Positions 1-5,253 of a stretch of 5,253 bases of DNA are shown here, piece after piece. The first letter of the stretch is position 1; each line of letters begins with the position of its first letter. Location of the stretch: assembly GCA_945901215.1 (NCBI GenBank), contig CAMDKE010000206.1:1-5253 (forward strand). The letters are read 5' to 3'. The stretch is from Comamonas sp. lk (GTDB lineage: Bacteria; Pseudomonadota; Gammaproteobacteria; Burkholderiales; Burkholderiaceae_C). A model generated the notes under the pieces. The model saw only the letters and a program-made list of their open reading frames with translations, did not search any database and was not told where the DNA came from. Both the position numbers and the translations under genes were made by a program.

Positions 1-314
1 TATTTGCGCAATTGGAGGGCAATGAACTGCCCGGTTTTGGAGGTCCGGCTGTTGGCCGTGAGGCCAAATTTGACCCGATTTTGCTGCGCCCTGTGGACGA
101 ATTGGAATTGACCGTTCGGTCGGCTAATTGCTTGAAGGCCGAAAATATCTATTACATCGGCGATTTGATTCAGCGTACCGAAAACGAACTCCTGAAAACT
201 CCGAACCTGGGTCGCAAGTCTCTCAATGAGATAAAGGAGGTCCTGGCCTCTCGTGGCCTGACCCTGGGAATGAAGCTGGAGAGCTGGCCGCCAGCGACGC
301 TGGACAAGCGTTAA
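1..314 (+). CDS. rpoA: RNA polymerase alpha subunit, C-terminal part (5' truncated)
   Basis: This is the C-terminal end of the RNA polymerase alpha subunit; the start lies outside the window. The first complete codon is at base 3 and the stop TAA is at 312-314. After a linker rich in Gly and Pro comes the alpha C-terminal domain (alphaCTD), which binds UP elements and many activators. Recognisable blocks are FDPILLRPVDELELTVRSAN, then CLKAENIYYIGDLIQRTE and TPNLGRKSLNEIKEVL, ending in LGMKLESWPP. The Arg of TVRSAN (codon 117-119) matches E. coli R265, the central DNA-contact residue; the GRKS segment matches the second DNA-contact loop (E. coli 296-299). The domain appears intact. A TTG at base 12 is an internal Leu codon, not a start. 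It is followed by rplQ after 83 nt, the usual end of the alpha operon. Confidence 0.97.
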   Translation, partial: FAQLEGNELPGFGGPAVGREAKFDPILLRPVDELELTVRSANCLKAENIYYIGDLIQRTENELLKTPNLGRKSLNEIKEVLASRGLTLGMKLESWPPATLDKR

Positions 315-328
315 TCGCCATTTAGTGG

Positions 329-373
329 GCCCTCTGGGCTCTGCGCCCAGGGCAGTACCTTGTACGGCTGCCC
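329..373 (+). promoter_or_regulatory. Two overlapping, mutually exclusive hairpins in the rpoA-rplQ leader
   Basis: Hairpin A (329-353) pairs GCCC 329-332 with GGGC 350-353 and TGGGC 335-339 with GCCCA 345-349, with a TC bulge and a 5-nt loop. Hairpin B pairs GGGCAG 350-355 with CTGCCC 368-373. Bases 350-353 are used by both, so only one can form fully at a time. Hairpin B ends 10 nt before the purine-rich AAAGGAA (384-390) ahead of rplQ. No T-run follows either stem, so neither is an obvious intrinsic terminator. The complementarity is seen in the sequence; a role in rplQ translation, RNA processing or attenuation is only inferred. Confidence 0.4.
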
Positions 374-397
374 GTTAATTATTAAAGGAAATTTATC

Positions 398-790
398 ATG
401 CGCCATGGACACGGTCTTCGTAAACTAAACCGAACAAGCTCGCATCGTTTGGCGATGCTTCGCAACATGATGAATTCCTTGATTCAACATGAAGCCATAA
501 AGACAACTGTTCCTAAAGCGAAGGAGCTGCGCCGCGTCGTCGAGCCCATGATAACTTTGGCCAAAGAGGCCACCTTGGCAAATCGCCGTCTGGCCTTTGA
601 CCGCCTGCGTGATCGTGACAGTGTGAGCAAATTGTTTGATGTGTTGGGACCTCGCTTCAAGGCGCGTCCTGGTGGATACACGCGCATTTTGAAAATGGGT
701 TTTCGTGTTGGTGACAACGCGCCCATGGCTCTGGTTGAATTGGTAGAGCGAACAGAAATTGCTGCTGTTGAGGCGGTAGAGTCGGTTTAA
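398..790 (+). CDS. rplQ: 50S ribosomal protein L17
   Basis: This encodes ribosomal protein bL17, a component of the large subunit near the peptide exit tunnel. The 130-residue product is the normal length (E. coli 127) and matches the family throughout: MRHGHGLRKLNRTSSHR at the N-terminus, IKTTVPKAKELRRVVEPMI in the middle, LGPRFKARPGGYTRILKMGF and then VGDNAPMALVELVER near the end. The last ten or so residues (AAVEAVESV) form the usual variable acidic/Ala tail. ATG 398 is chosen because the family's MRH start falls there and AAAGGAA (384-390) supplies a Shine-Dalgarno sequence about 7 nt upstream. It follows rpoA in the alpha operon. No terminator separates it from the tRNA gene 21 nt downstream. 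Confidence 0.98.
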   Translation: MRHGHGLRKLNRTSSHRLAMLRNMMNSLIQHEAIKTTVPKAKELRRVVEPMITLAKEATLANRRLAFDRLRDRDSVSKLFDVLGPRFKARPGGYTRILKMGFRVGDNAPMALVELVERTEIAAVEAVESV

Positions 791-795
791 ACGGT

Positions 796-801
796 TACAA
801 T
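796..801 (+). promoter_or_regulatory. Possible -10 element for the tRNA-fMet gene
   Basis: TACAAT, one base from the TATAAT consensus, lies 10 nt before the tRNA 5' end. It would start transcription just before the GC-rich CCGCGCG, a discriminator style common at stable-RNA promoters. No good -35 box sits at 16-18 bp; the nearest TTGAGG (768-773) is 22 bp away. It may be fortuitous, and the tRNA could simply be transcribed by read-through from rplQ. Confidence 0.25.
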
Positions 802-811
802 GGAAAGATAC

Positions 812-888
<77 letters not shown>

Positions 889-891
889 ACA

Positions 892-910
892 AACAGCGGT
901 ATTCGCTGTT
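892..910 (+). other. Perfect 7-bp hairpin between tRNA and terminator
   Basis: AACAGCG (892-898) pairs perfectly with CGCTGTT (904-910) around the 5-nt loop GTATT. It begins 3 nt after the tRNA CCA end and directly abuts the next hairpin at 911. It has no T-run of its own. It might mark the site of 3' processing or shield the tRNA trailer; the pairing is seen, the role is guessed. Confidence 0.5.
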
Positions 911-948
911 AGCAGAACGCCAACTTAATTGTTGGCGTTTTGCTTTGC
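911..948 (+). terminator. Strong intrinsic terminator after tRNA-fMet
   Basis: A 14-bp stem runs from AGCAGAACGCCAAC (911-924) to GTTGGCGTTTTGCT (931-944), closed by the loop TTAATT; all pairs are Watson-Crick except one G-T (915/940). The GC-rich inner part (916-924 with 931-939) is followed by TTTTGCTTT, a T-rich tract fit for Rho-independent termination. It would end the rpoA-rplQ-tRNA transcript. Confidence 0.8.
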
Positions 949-963
949 GTTTAAGGTTCCTCG

Positions 964-1422
964 ATGATTTTCCCAATTGATCCCGACACCGTGTCACATG
1001 GTATTCAACTGTCTGTAGCGCCTGTATTTTTGCTCACAGCCGTCTCGGGAATGATTGGTGTGGTTTCTGGTCGCTTGGCCCGTATCATTGACCGTGCCCG
1101 CCACGTGGAGCAGCGTGTAAACGGCACCCATTCCTCAGATGACCACGCAGCGGCATACCGGGAGCTTGCGGAGCTCCGCCTGCGAGGGCTGCTAGCCAAC
1201 GGAAGCATCGCCTTGTTGACATTGTGCGCCGTGTGCATTGGCGTGACGATTATTGTTTTGTTTCTGGGTGAGACCCTGGACTTTCAAGGTTTGCGCATCT
1301 CGATCGGGGGCTTCTTGACCGGCGTGCTGTGTTTCTTGCTGGCCCTGGTCTGTTTTTTGGCTGAAACCCTGATCGCCACTCGGTTGCTTAATTTTGCTAA
1401 ACCTAAAGCTGTCGTGCGCTAA
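964..1422 (+). CDS. DUF2721 family small membrane protein
   Basis: This is a 152-residue integral membrane protein that resembles the DUF2721 family, whose function is unknown to me. Three hydrophobic segments are visible at about residues 14-35, 77-102 and 112-139. The family-like core is APVFLLTAVSGMIGVVSGRL (about 19-38), followed at once by ARIIDRAR, a basic stretch just inside the membrane. Residues 45-75 form a charged, soluble, probably helical loop with ELAELRLRG leading into the second helix. There is no cleavable signal peptide. ATG 964 has AAGG (953-956) 7 nt upstream. Its start comes only about 16 nt after the terminator T-tract, leaving no room for a promoter of its own downstream of that hairpin. 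It ends convergently with the molybdoenzyme gene. The family call is from recalled motifs. Confidence 0.8.
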   Translation: MIFPIDPDTVSHGIQLSVAPVFLLTAVSGMIGVVSGRLARIIDRARHVEQRVNGTHSSDDHAAAYRELAELRLRGLLANGSIALLTLCAVCIGVTIIVLFLGETLDFQGLRISIGGFLTGVLCFLLALVCFLAETLIATRLLNFAKPKAVVR

Positions 1423-1439
1423 TTGTTGCGGGCTTTTTT
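1414..1439 (+). terminator. Weak candidate terminator after the DUF2721 gene
   Basis: An imperfect stem (G1414-C1433 with CGC 1417-1419 against GCG 1428-1430, one mismatch and one G-T pair) is followed by six T residues (1434-1439). It overlaps the DUF2721 stop codon. The stem is weak, so confidence is low. No comparable signal for the opposite (minus-strand) transcript is seen here. Confidence 0.3.
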
Positions 1440-1456
1440 AGGCCTACGAAGGCCTA
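1439..1456. repeat. Inverted repeat over the stop codon of the molybdoenzyme gene
   Basis: TAGGCCT (1439-1445) pairs with AGGCCTA (1450-1456) around a 4-nt loop: a perfect 7-bp stem in which each arm holds the palindrome AGGCCT. The minus-strand stop codon TAG (1446-1444) lies partly in the stem. On the minus strand it is followed by A residues, not T, so it does not look like an intrinsic terminator; it could act as a 3' stabilising hairpin for the leftward mRNA. Confidence 0.45.
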
Positions 1457-3540
1457 GTCAGTTGCACCTCGACGGCGCAGTCGTAAAACGTGGGGGCATT
1501 CCCCATGTCGCAGAGGTTTTGGCTCGTCAATTCATTGACATTGGTTCCATCTAGGCCCATTTTTCGCCACCATATACCCAGACCATTCACCACACCGGCG
1601 CGGGCGCGGGTGGTGACATGGGCCTTGCAGTGGTATTGGCCTCGCACGTTAAAGACCCAAACCGCATCTCCGTTGGCTATGTGACGCGCAGCGGCGTCCG
1701 TTGGGTTGATCTCTAGGGCGGGCTCACCTTCGATCCCGCGCAGGCTTGTGACGTTCACAAAGCTTGAATTGAGAAAACTGCGTGCAGGCGGCGAAATCAT
1801 GGCTAGAGGATAGGCACTACCAGCTTTACCTGGCTCGTAGTTTGGCAGGTAGTCGGGCAAGCCATCGCCGCCTTTGGCGGCCAAGCGCGCGCTAAAGAAC
1901 TCGCACTTGCCCGATGGTGTGCCAAACCCACCACGTGCAAAAGGTGCCTCGGGCGATGGAAGACTGACAAAGCCGTTCGCTAGTAACTGCTCAAAATCCA
2001 CCCGCGCGTCAAATGCGCTGCGGCACAGCGTGAGATCGTCTTCAGCAAAGCACGCGTCAGTAAACCCTATGGCGGCGGCCAGGCCCCGAAATATGTCGGT
2101 GTTGGTGCGCGCCTGGCCAAGCGGCGCAATGGCAGGGCGGTTGAGCAGAATGTCGGTATGGCCGTAAGTGGTGTGAATGTCCCAGTGTTCAATCTGAGTT
2201 GTGGCGGGGAGGATGTAGTCGGCGTAGTCTGCGGTGTCGGTCTGGAAATGTTCCATCACCACCGTAAACAGGTCTTCTCTGGCAAAGCCCCGGACGACTT
2301 TGCCAGAGTCTGGCGCCACGGCGACCGGGTTGCTGTTGTAGACAATAAGCGCATCAACTTGAGGGCCAAAGTCCGGGCTGGTTGGACGCAACAGGTCGTT
2401 GCCGATGGTGCTCATATTGATCGTCCGCGTGGGGCCGCTCTGGCGCAGGTCTGGTCGACCGAGTGCCGACTTGCCAAACCCATGCGTGCCTGAGGCCGAC
2501 AAAAGCATTCCGCCCGCGCGGTGCCGCCAGGCACCGATCAGTGCGGGCAAGCACGCTACGGCGCGCACTGCGTTGCCGCCGCCACGCGCGCGTTGCACGC
2601 CGTAGTTCAAGCGAATTGCTGCGGGTGCACCGCTGGCCACCGATGCACCATAGTCGCGGGCCAGCGATTCGATTTGAGCGGCCGACACGCCACAGACCTG
2701 CGCCGCCCGCTGGGGTGGCCATTGCAGGGCCCGTTCACGCAGCGCGTCCCAGCCCAGGGTGTATTGCGCAATATAGTCGTGATCCAGCCAGTCATGGGTG
2801 ATAAGCTGGTGCATGAGCGCCAGCGCTAGAGCGGCGTCGGTTCCAGGCAGAAGTGCGATGTGCTCATGGCACTTTTCTGCCGTTTCGGTTTTGCGCGGGT
2901 CGATGCAAATGATTTTTGCGCCGTTGCGTTTGGCGGTTTGTACGTAACGCCAGAAATGCAGGTTGCTGCCAATGGCGTTGCTGCCCCAAATGATGATGAG
3001 CTTGGCCTGTGCAAAATACTCTACCCGCATACCCACCTTGGCACCTAGAGTGGCTTCGAGCGCGGCCCCGCCGGCAGAAGCGCAAATGGTGCGCTCCAGC
3101 AATGAGGCGCCCAAGCGGTTGAAAAACCGGTCCGCCATGGCCTCGCCCTGCACCCAGCCCATGGTGCCGGCGTAGCTGTAGGGCAGCACCGCTTGTGGCC
3201 CACGCGCCGGATCTGCTGCGATGGCGCTTAAGCGCTGCGCGATGTCGGCCAACGCCTCGTCCCACGGTACCGGAGTGAACTGGCCCGAACCTTTGGGGCC
3301 GCTGCGGCGCAGGGGCGTCAAGATGCGCTCGGGGTGGTAGCTGCGCTCGGTGTAGCGAGAGACCTTGGTACACAGCACGCCGTCGGTTTGCGGGTGGTTT
3401 GGGTTGCCCTGCACTTTGGTGGCGATACCGTTTTCCACGGTGGTGATTAGTGAGCAGGTGTCGGGGCAGTCATGCGGGCAGGCACCCAGCACCTGGGTGG
3501 AATGGCCTGTGTCCGCGTGCAGGGTAATAGTTTTGTGCAT
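1444..3540 (-). CDS. Cytoplasmic molybdopterin/[4Fe-4S] oxidoreductase (DMSO reductase superfamily)
   Basis: This 698-residue enzyme belongs to the DMSO reductase (BisC/FdhF-like) superfamily, which binds a bis-molybdopterin guanine dinucleotide cofactor. The N-terminal Fe4S4 domain has C21-X3-C25-X3-C29-X27-C57 within CPHDCPDTC and GVLC. The catalytic domain covers about 70-500; C153 in ERTICASAGG falls where nitrate reductases carry the Mo-ligating Cys. Later blocks are IIWGSNAIGSNLHFW (183-197), YNSNP (401-405), DTADYADYILPAT (435-447) and GTPSGKCEF (540-548). The C-terminal dinucleotide-binding domain is about 575-690. There is no twin-arginine signal, so it should stay in the cytoplasm. 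The closest recalled relatives are stand-alone enzymes such as Bacillus YoaE/YyaE; the substrate is unknown. It starts 25 nt after coaX, likely in the same operon. No Shine-Dalgarno sequence precedes ATG 3540, and an in-frame TAA just upstream rules out an earlier start. No electron-transfer partner gene is visible. Confidence 0.92.
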   Translation of the reverse strand: MHKTITLHADTGHSTQVLGACPHDCPDTCSLITTVENGIATKVQGNPNHPQTDGVLCTKVSRYTERSYHPERILTPLRRSGPKGSGQFTPVPWDEALADIAQRLSAIAADPARGPQAVLPYSYAGTMGWVQGEAMADRFFNRLGASLLERTICASAGGAALEATLGAKVGMRVEYFAQAKLIIIWGSNAIGSNLHFWRYVQTAKRNGAKIICIDPRKTETAEKCHEHIALLPGTDAALALALMHQLITHDWLDHDYIAQYTLGWDALRERALQWPPQRAAQVCGVSAAQIESLARDYGASVASGAPAAIRLNYGVQRARGGGNAVRAVACLPALIGAWRHRAGGMLLSASGTHGFGKSALGRPDLRQSGPTRTINMSTIGNDLLRPTSPDFGPQVDALIVYNSNPVAVAPDSGKVVRGFAREDLFTVVMEHFQTDTADYADYILPATTQIEHWDIHTTYGHTDILLNRPAIAPLGQARTNTDIFRGLAAAIGFTDACFAEDDLTLCRSAFDARVDFEQLLANGFVSLPSPEAPFARGGFGTPSGKCEFFSARLAAKGGDGLPDYLPNYEPGKAGSAYPLAMISPPARSFLNSSFVNVTSLRGIEGEPALEINPTDAAARHIANGDAVWVFNVRGQYHCKAHVTTRARAGVVNGLGIWWRKMGLDGTNVNELTSQNLCDMGNAPTFYDCAVEVQLTRPS

Positions 3541-3565
3541 GGTGCGTTGCGCTGGTTAGAGCGTC

Positions 3566-4336
3566 CTAGCGGCTTTGGAAGCGTAGCTGGGCGATGACCA
3601 GCAGGCCATCGAAGATCAGGTTGTCTACCAACTCAAACGGGCGGGTCATACTGGGTGCCATTTTCCATCCCGCGCCGCCCGTCATCACGCACATAGGCTC
3701 AACGCTGCAGTGCTGGCGCACATGCTGCACCATGCACTCCACCGCTCCGGCAATGGCAAAGGTGCCACCGCTGGTCAGCGCGTCGCTGGTGTTGGTCGGG
3801 AAGGGACATACGTCGCCGGTGGGCACGTGCAGTCCTGCAGTGCCCGACTCCAGTGCGCGCAGCATGATGCCGTGGCCCGGCAAGATGAAGCCACCCAAAA
3901 AGCGGCCGCCAGGCGAAATCGCCTCTACCGTTACCGCAGTTCCCACCATGACCACCACCATGGGGCGGGGATGGCCAAGGGCAAGCATGCGGTGGTAGGC
4001 GCCAATCATGGCCACCCAACGGTCTGCGCCTAGTCGGCTGGGGTAGTCGTAGCCATTGCTCAGGCCAGCTTCTGACTCGCTGGCCACCACCCACTGGGGC
4101 GCGATATCCCACATCTCCATTTGTTCTTCGACCCGGCGCTTGACTGCGTCCCCCGCCACCACGCTGCCCAGAATGTGGCTGGGTTGCGCCAGCCCCGCCC
4201 ACACGCCTTCGGCTAGTTTGTCGATATTTTCTAGAAACTCTGCGCCCTGTGCCAGCAATGCGGCTCCAGGCTGGGGCGACGCGTAGTGCGCCCACTTCAG
4301 GCGGGTGTTGCCAATGTCCAGGGCCAAAAGAGTCAT
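3566..4336 (-). CDS. coaX: Type III pantothenate kinase
   Basis: CoaX phosphorylates pantothenate, the first step of coenzyme A synthesis, in the cytosol; type III enzymes use the ASKHA fold and, as a family, need a monovalent cation and are not inhibited by CoA. The 256 residues are full length. Visible motifs in order: ALDIGNTRLKWA (5-16, phosphate-binding loop with D7), GADRW (103-107, with the expected catalytic D105), VGTAVTVEAI (131-140), GGFILPG (148-154), TNTSDALTSGG (181-191), TGGAG (219-223) and the C-terminal NLIFDGL (239-245). The GTA-T motif ends in Glu (E138) where I would expect Asp in many homologues, and lacks an Asp just before GTA. ATG 4336 puts the DIGNT motif at the usual distance from the N-terminus; no clear Shine-Dalgarno sequence is seen. 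Burkholderiales often have birA just upstream; here the neighbour is divergent icmF. It leads the operon with the molybdoenzyme. Confidence 0.93.
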   Translation of the reverse strand: MTLLALDIGNTRLKWAHYASPQPGAALLAQGAEFLENIDKLAEGVWAGLAQPSHILGSVVAGDAVKRRVEEQMEMWDIAPQWVVASESEAGLSNGYDYPSRLGADRWVAMIGAYHRMLALGHPRPMVVVMVGTAVTVEAISPGGRFLGGFILPGHGIMLRALESGTAGLHVPTGDVCPFPTNTSDALTSGGTFAIAGAVECMVQHVRQHCSVEPMCVMTGGAGWKMAPSMTRPFELVDNLIFDGLLVIAQLRFQSR

Positions 4337-4359
4337 AGTGTGACCGTAAGTTTGGCCGC

Positions 4360-4365
4360 ATTATC
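4360..4365 (-). promoter_or_regulatory. Possible coaX -10 element
   Basis: On the minus strand this reads GATAAT, five of six matches to TATAAT, 24 nt upstream of the coaX start. The -35 is poor: TGTAAA at 4384-4389 with an 18-bp spacer matches three of six. If it is real, the leader is short, about 17 nt. An inverted repeat (4362-4382) fills the spacer. Confidence 0.3.
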
Positions 4366-4382
4366 GCCAACATGTTGCGATA
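4362..4382. promoter_or_regulatory. Inverted repeat in the coaX upstream region
   Basis: TATCGC (4362-4367) and GCGATA (4377-4382) flank the perfect palindrome AACATGTT (4369-4376), with one extra C at 4368 on the left side. It overlaps the candidate coaX -10 and its spacer, so it could be an operator or, in RNA, a leader hairpin. The symmetry is seen; no regulator is recognised. Confidence 0.4.
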
Positions 4383-4404
4383 GTTTACAGTCAGGGGGTT
4401 CGAG

Positions 4405-4426
4405 TTGACGTTAACGTAAACGTCAA
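4405..4426. promoter_or_regulatory. 22-bp ACGT-rich palindromic operator between coaX and icmF
   Basis: The arms TTGACGTT (4405-4412) and AACGTCAA (4419-4426) are perfectly complementary; the central AACGTA (4413-4418) breaks symmetry only at its outer pair, leaving ACGT at the axis. ACGT occurs at 4408, 4414 and 4420, exactly every 6 bp. It lies 42 nt before the icmF start and 68 nt before the coaX start. ACGT-rich palindromes of this kind recall, from memory, sites of MerR-type LiuR-like regulators of branched-chain amino acid and acyl-CoA catabolism, which would suit icmF. The regulator itself is not in the window, so its identity is inferred. Confidence 0.6.
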
Positions 4427-4439
4427 TCGCAAAGACCTT

Positions 4440-4445
4440 GATAAA
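4440..4445 (+). promoter_or_regulatory. Possible icmF -10 element
   Basis: GATAAA in the AT-rich stretch TTGATAAAAAC is a four-of-six match to the -10 consensus, 23 nt before the icmF ATG. The matching -35 position (about 4416-4423) falls inside the 22-bp palindrome and is not consensus-like, which would suit repression, or activation by a factor bound there. Confidence 0.25.
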
Positions 4446-4468
4446 AACATCTTTTCAGAGACCGCCCC

Positions 4469-5253
4469 ATGACTGACCTCGCCGCCGAATTCAAAGCCCT
4501 GGCCAATTACCGCCCCACGCACAAAGTGCGCTTTGTCACCGCTGCCAGCTTGTTTGATGGCCACGACGCGGCCATCAACATCATGCGCCGTATCTTGCAA
4601 GGCATGGGCGCCGAGGTGATTCACCTGGGCCATAACCGCAGCGTCGACGAGGTGGTGACCGCCGCCTTGCAAGAAGACGTGCAAGGCATCGCCATGAGCT
4701 CTTACCAGGGCGGGCATGTGGAGTACTTTAAGTACATGGTGGATTTGTTAAAGGCCCGTGGTGGTGCGCACATCCAGGTGTTTGGCGGCGGCGGCGGAGT
4801 GATCGTTCCGTCCGAAATTGCGGAGCTGCAAAGCTATGGCGTGACGCGCATTTACAGCCCCGAAGACGGCCAAAAAATGGGACTAGCCGGCATGATTGGC
4901 GAGATGGTGATGCGTTGTGATCGCGACCTAGCAAGCTTCGCCCCCACCGACCTGGCCACCATTCAAGGTCACAGCGACGCCCATTGGCGCGCGCTGGCGC
5001 AACTGCTCACCGCTGTGGAGGACGGCAAGGTGAACGAGGCAACTTTGCAAGCCCTGCGCACCCAGGCTGCAGCCACTCACATTCCCAGCATCGGCATCAC
5101 CGGCACTGGCGGCGCGGGCAAGTCTTCGCTGACCGACGAACTGATTCGCCGCCTGCGCCTGGACTGTGGCGACACGCTGCATATCGCGGTGATTTCCATT
5201 GACCCCTCAAGACGCAAGAGCGGCGGCGCGCTCTTGGGTGACCGCATCCGCAT
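4469..5253 (+). CDS. icmF: Fused isobutyryl-CoA mutase IcmF, N-terminal part (3' truncated)
   Basis: IcmF interconverts isobutyryl-CoA and n-butyryl-CoA (and, in some members, other branched acyl-CoAs) with adenosylcobalamin, carrying its own G-protein chaperone in one chain. The reading frame stays open to the window edge: 261 complete codons of a protein normally near 1,080 residues. Residues about 15-150 form the B12-binding domain: FDGHDAAINIM (29-39) supplies the lower-ligand H32, followed by MSSYQGGH (76-83) and a five-glycine run GGGGG (106-110). A linker (about 150-205) leads into the MeaB-like GTPase domain, with Walker A GTGGAGKS (212-219) and ISIDPSRRKSGGALLGDR (242-259). A B12 domain ahead of the GTPase domain distinguishes it from methylmalonyl-CoA mutase and stand-alone MeaB. 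The ATG is supported by homology and a weak purine-rich AGAGA (4457-4461). It is divergent from coaX, with a palindrome between them. Confidence 0.93.
   Translation, partial: MTDLAAEFKALANYRPTHKVRFVTAASLFDGHDAAINIMRRILQGMGAEVIHLGHNRSVDEVVTAALQEDVQGIAMSSYQGGHVEYFKYMVDLLKARGGAHIQVFGGGGGVIVPSEIAELQSYGVTRIYSPEDGQKMGLAGMIGEMVMRCDRDLASFAPTDLATIQGHSDAHWRALAQLLTAVEDGKVNEATLQALRTQAAATHIPSIGITGTGGAGKSSLTDELIRRLRLDCGDTLHIAVISIDPSRRKSGGALLGDRIR

Noticed and set aside
12..14. TTG as a start for a short 100-residue protein
   Set aside because: The frame continues upstream to the window edge and the sequence is the RpoA linker plus C-terminal domain, so this is an internal Leu codon.
484..726. Minus-strand 80-residue frame antisense to rplQ
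   Set aside because: It lies wholly inside the well-conserved L17 gene and has a basic, low-information composition typical of antisense frames.
2864..3373. Minus-strand reading frame of 169 residues within the molybdoenzyme gene
   Set aside because: It is a shifted frame of the same GC-rich DNA; the molybdoenzyme frame carries the Fe-S and cofactor motifs without interruption, so this is neither a separate gene nor a frameshift.
3699..4373. Long minus-strand reading frame (224 residues) overlapping coaX
   Set aside because: It is out of frame with coaX, has a His/Arg/Gly/Pro-rich composition with no recognisable domain, and the overlapping coaX frame is a clear family match.
4391..4717. 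Minus-strand reading frame antisense to the icmF start
   Set aside because: It lies opposite a clear B12-binding domain, crosses the palindrome, and shows no recognisable motif.
4469..5253. Stand-alone MeaB or methylmalonyl-CoA mutase small/large subunit
   Set aside because: A B12-binding domain directly preceding a P-loop GTPase domain in one chain is the IcmF order; methylmalonyl-CoA mutase has its B12 domain at the C-terminus, and MeaB has none.

Overview
The window looks like chromosomal DNA of a betaproteobacterium, most likely of the order Burkholderiales (Comamonadaceae-like). The reasons are the proteobacterial RpoA and L17 sequences, a type III (CoaX) rather than type I pantothenate kinase, and a fused IcmF-type acyl-CoA mutase. 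The genus is an inference; no 16S or other strong marker is present.

Layout. (1) Bases 1-314 are the 3' end of rpoA, followed after 83 nt by rplQ (398-790). This is the usual end of the alpha ribosomal-protein operon. A gene for initiator tRNA-fMet (812-888) follows 21 nt after rplQ, then a small hairpin and a strong intrinsic-terminator-like hairpin (892-948). (2) Bases 964-1422 encode a small three-helix membrane protein of the DUF2721 family, which starts only about 16 nt past the terminator. (3) On the minus strand and convergent with it lies a two-gene unit transcribed leftward: coaX (4336-3566, type III pantothenate kinase), then a 698-residue cytoplasmic molybdopterin/[4Fe-4S] oxidoreductase (3540-1444). 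(4) A 132-nt divergent intergenic region holds two inverted repeats, one of them a 22-bp ACGT-rich palindrome. (5) From 4469 rightward runs the 5' part of icmF, a fused adenosylcobalamin-dependent isobutyryl-CoA mutase: B12-binding domain, then the start of the MeaB-like GTPase domain. It is cut by the window edge.

How the genes fit together. The left third is translation and transcription machinery (RNA polymerase alpha, L17, initiator tRNA) probably sharing one transcript. The right half pairs a CoA-biosynthesis kinase with an acyl-CoA mutase across a shared regulatory region, so CoA supply and acyl-CoA (branched-chain or short-chain acid) metabolism may be co-regulated. This is inference. 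The molybdoenzyme has no partner subunit in view and its substrate is unknown. No mobile element, CRISPR array or clearly new multi-gene system was seen. The most worthwhile leads are the coaX/icmF operator region, the tRNA-terminator-DUF2721 junction and the competing hairpins before rplQ.
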